Shown here: in pieces, positions 4,556-6,216 of the stretch
Numbering within the stretch: the stretch's first letter is position 1
How the letters are laid out: every line of letters begins with the position of its first letter
Source of the DNA: JAWAPU01 sp038894275
GTDB taxonomy: Archaea > Nanobdellota > Nanobdellia > UBA10117
Length of the DNA: 6,216 bases
NCBI GenBank assembly: GCA_038894275.1
Contig: JAWAPU010000031.1
Location: 1-6,216 of the forward strand
Direction: 5' to 3'
The notes under the pieces: generated by a model
Told to the model about the DNA's origin: nothing
The model's input: only the letters and a program-made list of their open reading frames with translations
The model's database searches: none
Translations under genes and position numbers: made by a program

Positions 4556-6216
4556 TTAGAACACTCCTAATGTTCCTTTTTCAATGTGCAAATGTTTAAC
4601 TCTTGTTATTTTTGCAATTTCGTTTGCTAGAAATTCTACTTTTGTGTTAGGATATCTAACACTTAATTTTTCGAGCTCTGCGCCAGGTCCAAGACCTTTA
4701 CTTGCTTTGTATTTTCTTATTTCTGAAACTATTTCTAAAATGCACTTACCCAATTCTAATGCTTCGACATCTAGCGGTTCATTTTCTAAAAATTGACTCA
4801 AGTGTATGGATGGAATTTTTATGTATTTTTTATAAATTTCTTGATAAATTTCTTCTGTAATATGTGGCAAAAAGATTGCGAACATTTGTAAAATGATGTA
4901 AAATATTTTAAACAAAGTTTGTTCCGCACTAGATTTTTCTTCGGGGTTTGATGGAGAATATAGGCGATGTTTAATCATTTCTAAATAAAAATCACAAAAT
5001 TCATGCCAGAAGAATTGTTCTAAAATTCTTCGCGCAGAAACGGCATCATACTTTTCAAAGTGTTTTTTAAATTCATTTAAGACTTCTAAAGTTCTAGAAT
5101 AAATCCACTTATCTATTATGTGCTTCGGCGAAGCTTTTTTTGCGGGTTTAATTTGCCAAAGTTCAACAAATCGTGCAACATTCCAAATTTTAATCATTAA
5201 TTTTTGCGCTCTAACCAATTCCTTTTCCATAAAAGGCGCATCTTCTCCTATATTTACGACAGAAGCAAAATATCTTAATGCATCTGAACCGTATTTTTCA
5301 ACCAAATCTAAAGGATTAATTACATTACCTAAAGATTTGTGCATAGCCTTACCTTTAGGATCTAATACCATTCCATTTATCATCATATTTTTCCAAGGCA
5401 TTTTATTAAAATGCAAATAAGACTTTAAAATGGTATAAAATGCCCAAGTTCTTATGATTTCATAACCTTGCGGCCTTAAATCAAAAGGTATGGAATTTGC
5501 ATTAAATCCGCGTACTATTTGTGGGGTGAGTGAAGAAATCATCCAAGTATCAAAAACATCTTCTTCTGGTTTAAATTCTCTACACCCGCATTTTGGGCAG
5601 ACTTTTATTTTTGGTTTTTGAGAAGTTGTATACACTGGTAGATCTTTTTCTTTTGGTAAAATTATTTCGCCACATTTAGAGCAATACCAAACAGGTATGG
5701 GTACCCCATAGTAACGTTGTCTACTGATTATCCAATCCCAAGATAAACCTTTTACCCAATCTTCGTATTTTGTTCTGTGATATTCTGGGACCCATTTTAT
5801 TTCTCTACCAATTTTTAATAATTCTTCTTTCAAATGTAATATTTTTATGGCCCATTGTGGACTTGGTATAAGTTCTACCGGATTTTTACATCTCCAACAA
5901 ACGCCAACATTTTGGATTATTTTTTCTTGTTTTTTCAAAAGATTTTTAGATTTTAAAATACTTAATATTTTTTCTTTAGCTTCTTTTACTCCCAAATTGG
6001 CAAAATCTTTTGCTAAGTCGTTTAATTTTCCATCTTTTGTTAATACAATTTTAACAGGTAAATTGTATTTTTTTTGCCATTCTAAATCTGTTTTATCGCC
6101 GTATGTGCAAACCATTACAGCACCGCTGCCAAATTCCATTTGCACACGTTCGTCAGAAAGAATCGGAACTTCTAAATCAAAAAGAGGCACGCGGGCTTTT
6201 TTACCAATGATCGTTT
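4556..6216 (-). CDS. valS: Valyl-tRNA synthetase, C-terminal part (N-terminus outside window)
   Basis: This class I synthetase charges tRNA-Val and edits mischarged threonine. The frame is open to the window edge, so the HIGH motif and true start lie beyond 6216; an internal GTG at 6190 is not a start. From right to left come the end of the CP1 editing domain (EFGSGAVMVCTYGDKTD), the catalytic region SWDWIISRQRYYGVPIPVWYC, a zinc ribbon with CSKCG and CPKCGC, the DTWMISSLTPQI and EIIRTWAFYTI segments, the KMSKS-loop equivalent KAMHKS at 5333-5350, and the anticodon-binding helical domain starting KIWNVARF. The protein ends at GTLGVF without the coiled-coil arm typical of bacterial ValRS, as in archaea. 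The DTW, RTWAFYT and GDKTD segments favour ValRS over IleRS or LeuRS. The stop is one base from aRF1. Confidence 0.95.
   Translation of the reverse strand, partial: TIIGKKARVPLFDLEVPILSDERVQMEFGSGAVMVCTYGDKTDLEWQKKYNLPVKIVLTKDGKLNDLAKDFANLGVKEAKEKILSILKSKNLLKKQEKIIQNVGVCWRCKNPVELIPSPQWAIKILHLKEELLKIGREIKWVPEYHRTKYEDWVKGLSWDWIISRQRYYGVPIPVWYCSKCGEIILPKEKDLPVYTTSQKPKIKVCPKCGCREFKPEEDVFDTWMISSLTPQIVRGFNANSIPFDLRPQGYEIIRTWAFYTILKSYLHFNKMPWKNMMINGMVLDPKGKAMHKSLGNVINPLDLVEKYGSDALRYFASVVNIGEDAPFMEKELVRAQKLMIKIWNVARFVELWQIKPAKKASPKHIIDKWIYSRTLEVLNEFKKHFEKYDAVSARRILEQFFWHEFCDFYLEMIKHRLYSPSNPEEKSSAEQTLFKIFYIILQMFAIFLPHITEEIYQEIYKKYIKIPSIHLSQFLENEPLDVEALELGKCILEIVSEIRKYKASKGLGPGAELEKLSVRYPNTKVEFLANEIAKITRVKHLHIEKGTLGVF
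4562..4568 (-). promoter_or_regulatory. Shine-Dalgarno AGGAGTG of aRF1
   Basis: AGGAGTG on the minus strand sits in the last codons of valS, 7 bases before the aRF1 ATG. With the one-base intergenic gap it repeats the arrangement seen at aIF5A-L40e and confirms the aRF1 start. Confidence 0.65.

Noticed and set aside
3893..5420. Plus-strand open frames opposite aRF1 and ValRS
   Set aside because: The minus-strand frames carry GGQ, zinc-ribbon and catalytic motifs; the plus-strand frames show no family features.
6188..6190. GTG as the start of a separate 544-residue protein
   Set aside because: The frame continues upstream to the window edge as KKARVPLF, which matches the ValRS editing domain, so the GTG is an internal valine codon.

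Overview
The window reads as a compact, AT-rich archaeal genome segment joined at its left end to a short piece of foreign DNA. All the archaeal genes lie on the minus strand, so transcription runs from high to low coordinates. The protein set is archaeal: aIF2 gamma, a hypusine-site aIF5A, ribosomal protein L40e, a GGQ/NIKS release factor aRF1 and an archaeal-type valyl-tRNA synthetase. Gaps are tiny (1 to about 60 bases) and several proteins are short or simplified. This suggests a small-genome archaeon, possibly a DPANN-type lineage, but the phylum is not settled by what I can see.

In transcription order (right to left): the C-terminal two thirds of ValRS (enters from beyond base 6216); aRF1, one base after the ValRS stop; a glutamate-dehydrogenase-family enzyme with its own TATA-like box; aIF5A with its own box; L40e, one base after the aIF5A stop; aIF2 gamma with its own box; and the first 40 or so codons of an unrecognised small ORF that is cut off at about base 117. 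Bases 1-117 are richer in G+C (about 54% by my count) and encode, on the opposite strand, a piece of a MoxR-type AAA+ ATPase. Its homology ends exactly at a GTCGAC hexamer. This looks like a chimeric join (clone or assembly) rather than a natural gene arrangement.

Functionally, most of the window is protein synthesis: tRNA charging (ValRS), initiation (aIF2 gamma), elongation and termination help (aIF5A), termination (aRF1) and the large ribosomal subunit (L40e). Glutamate dehydrogenase is the one metabolic gene.

The regulatory layout is the most coherent signal. Three intergenic gaps carry the identical minus-strand 10-mer TTTTTAAATA. For aIF5A and aIF2 gamma the TATA core lies exactly 19 bases before the ATG, the arrangement expected for leaderless mRNAs. 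The two genes that sit one base behind another gene (L40e and aRF1) instead have a clear AGGAGT Shine-Dalgarno sequence inside the upstream gene. I saw no RNA genes, CRISPR arrays, insertion sequences or long repeats, and no convincing new multi-gene system.
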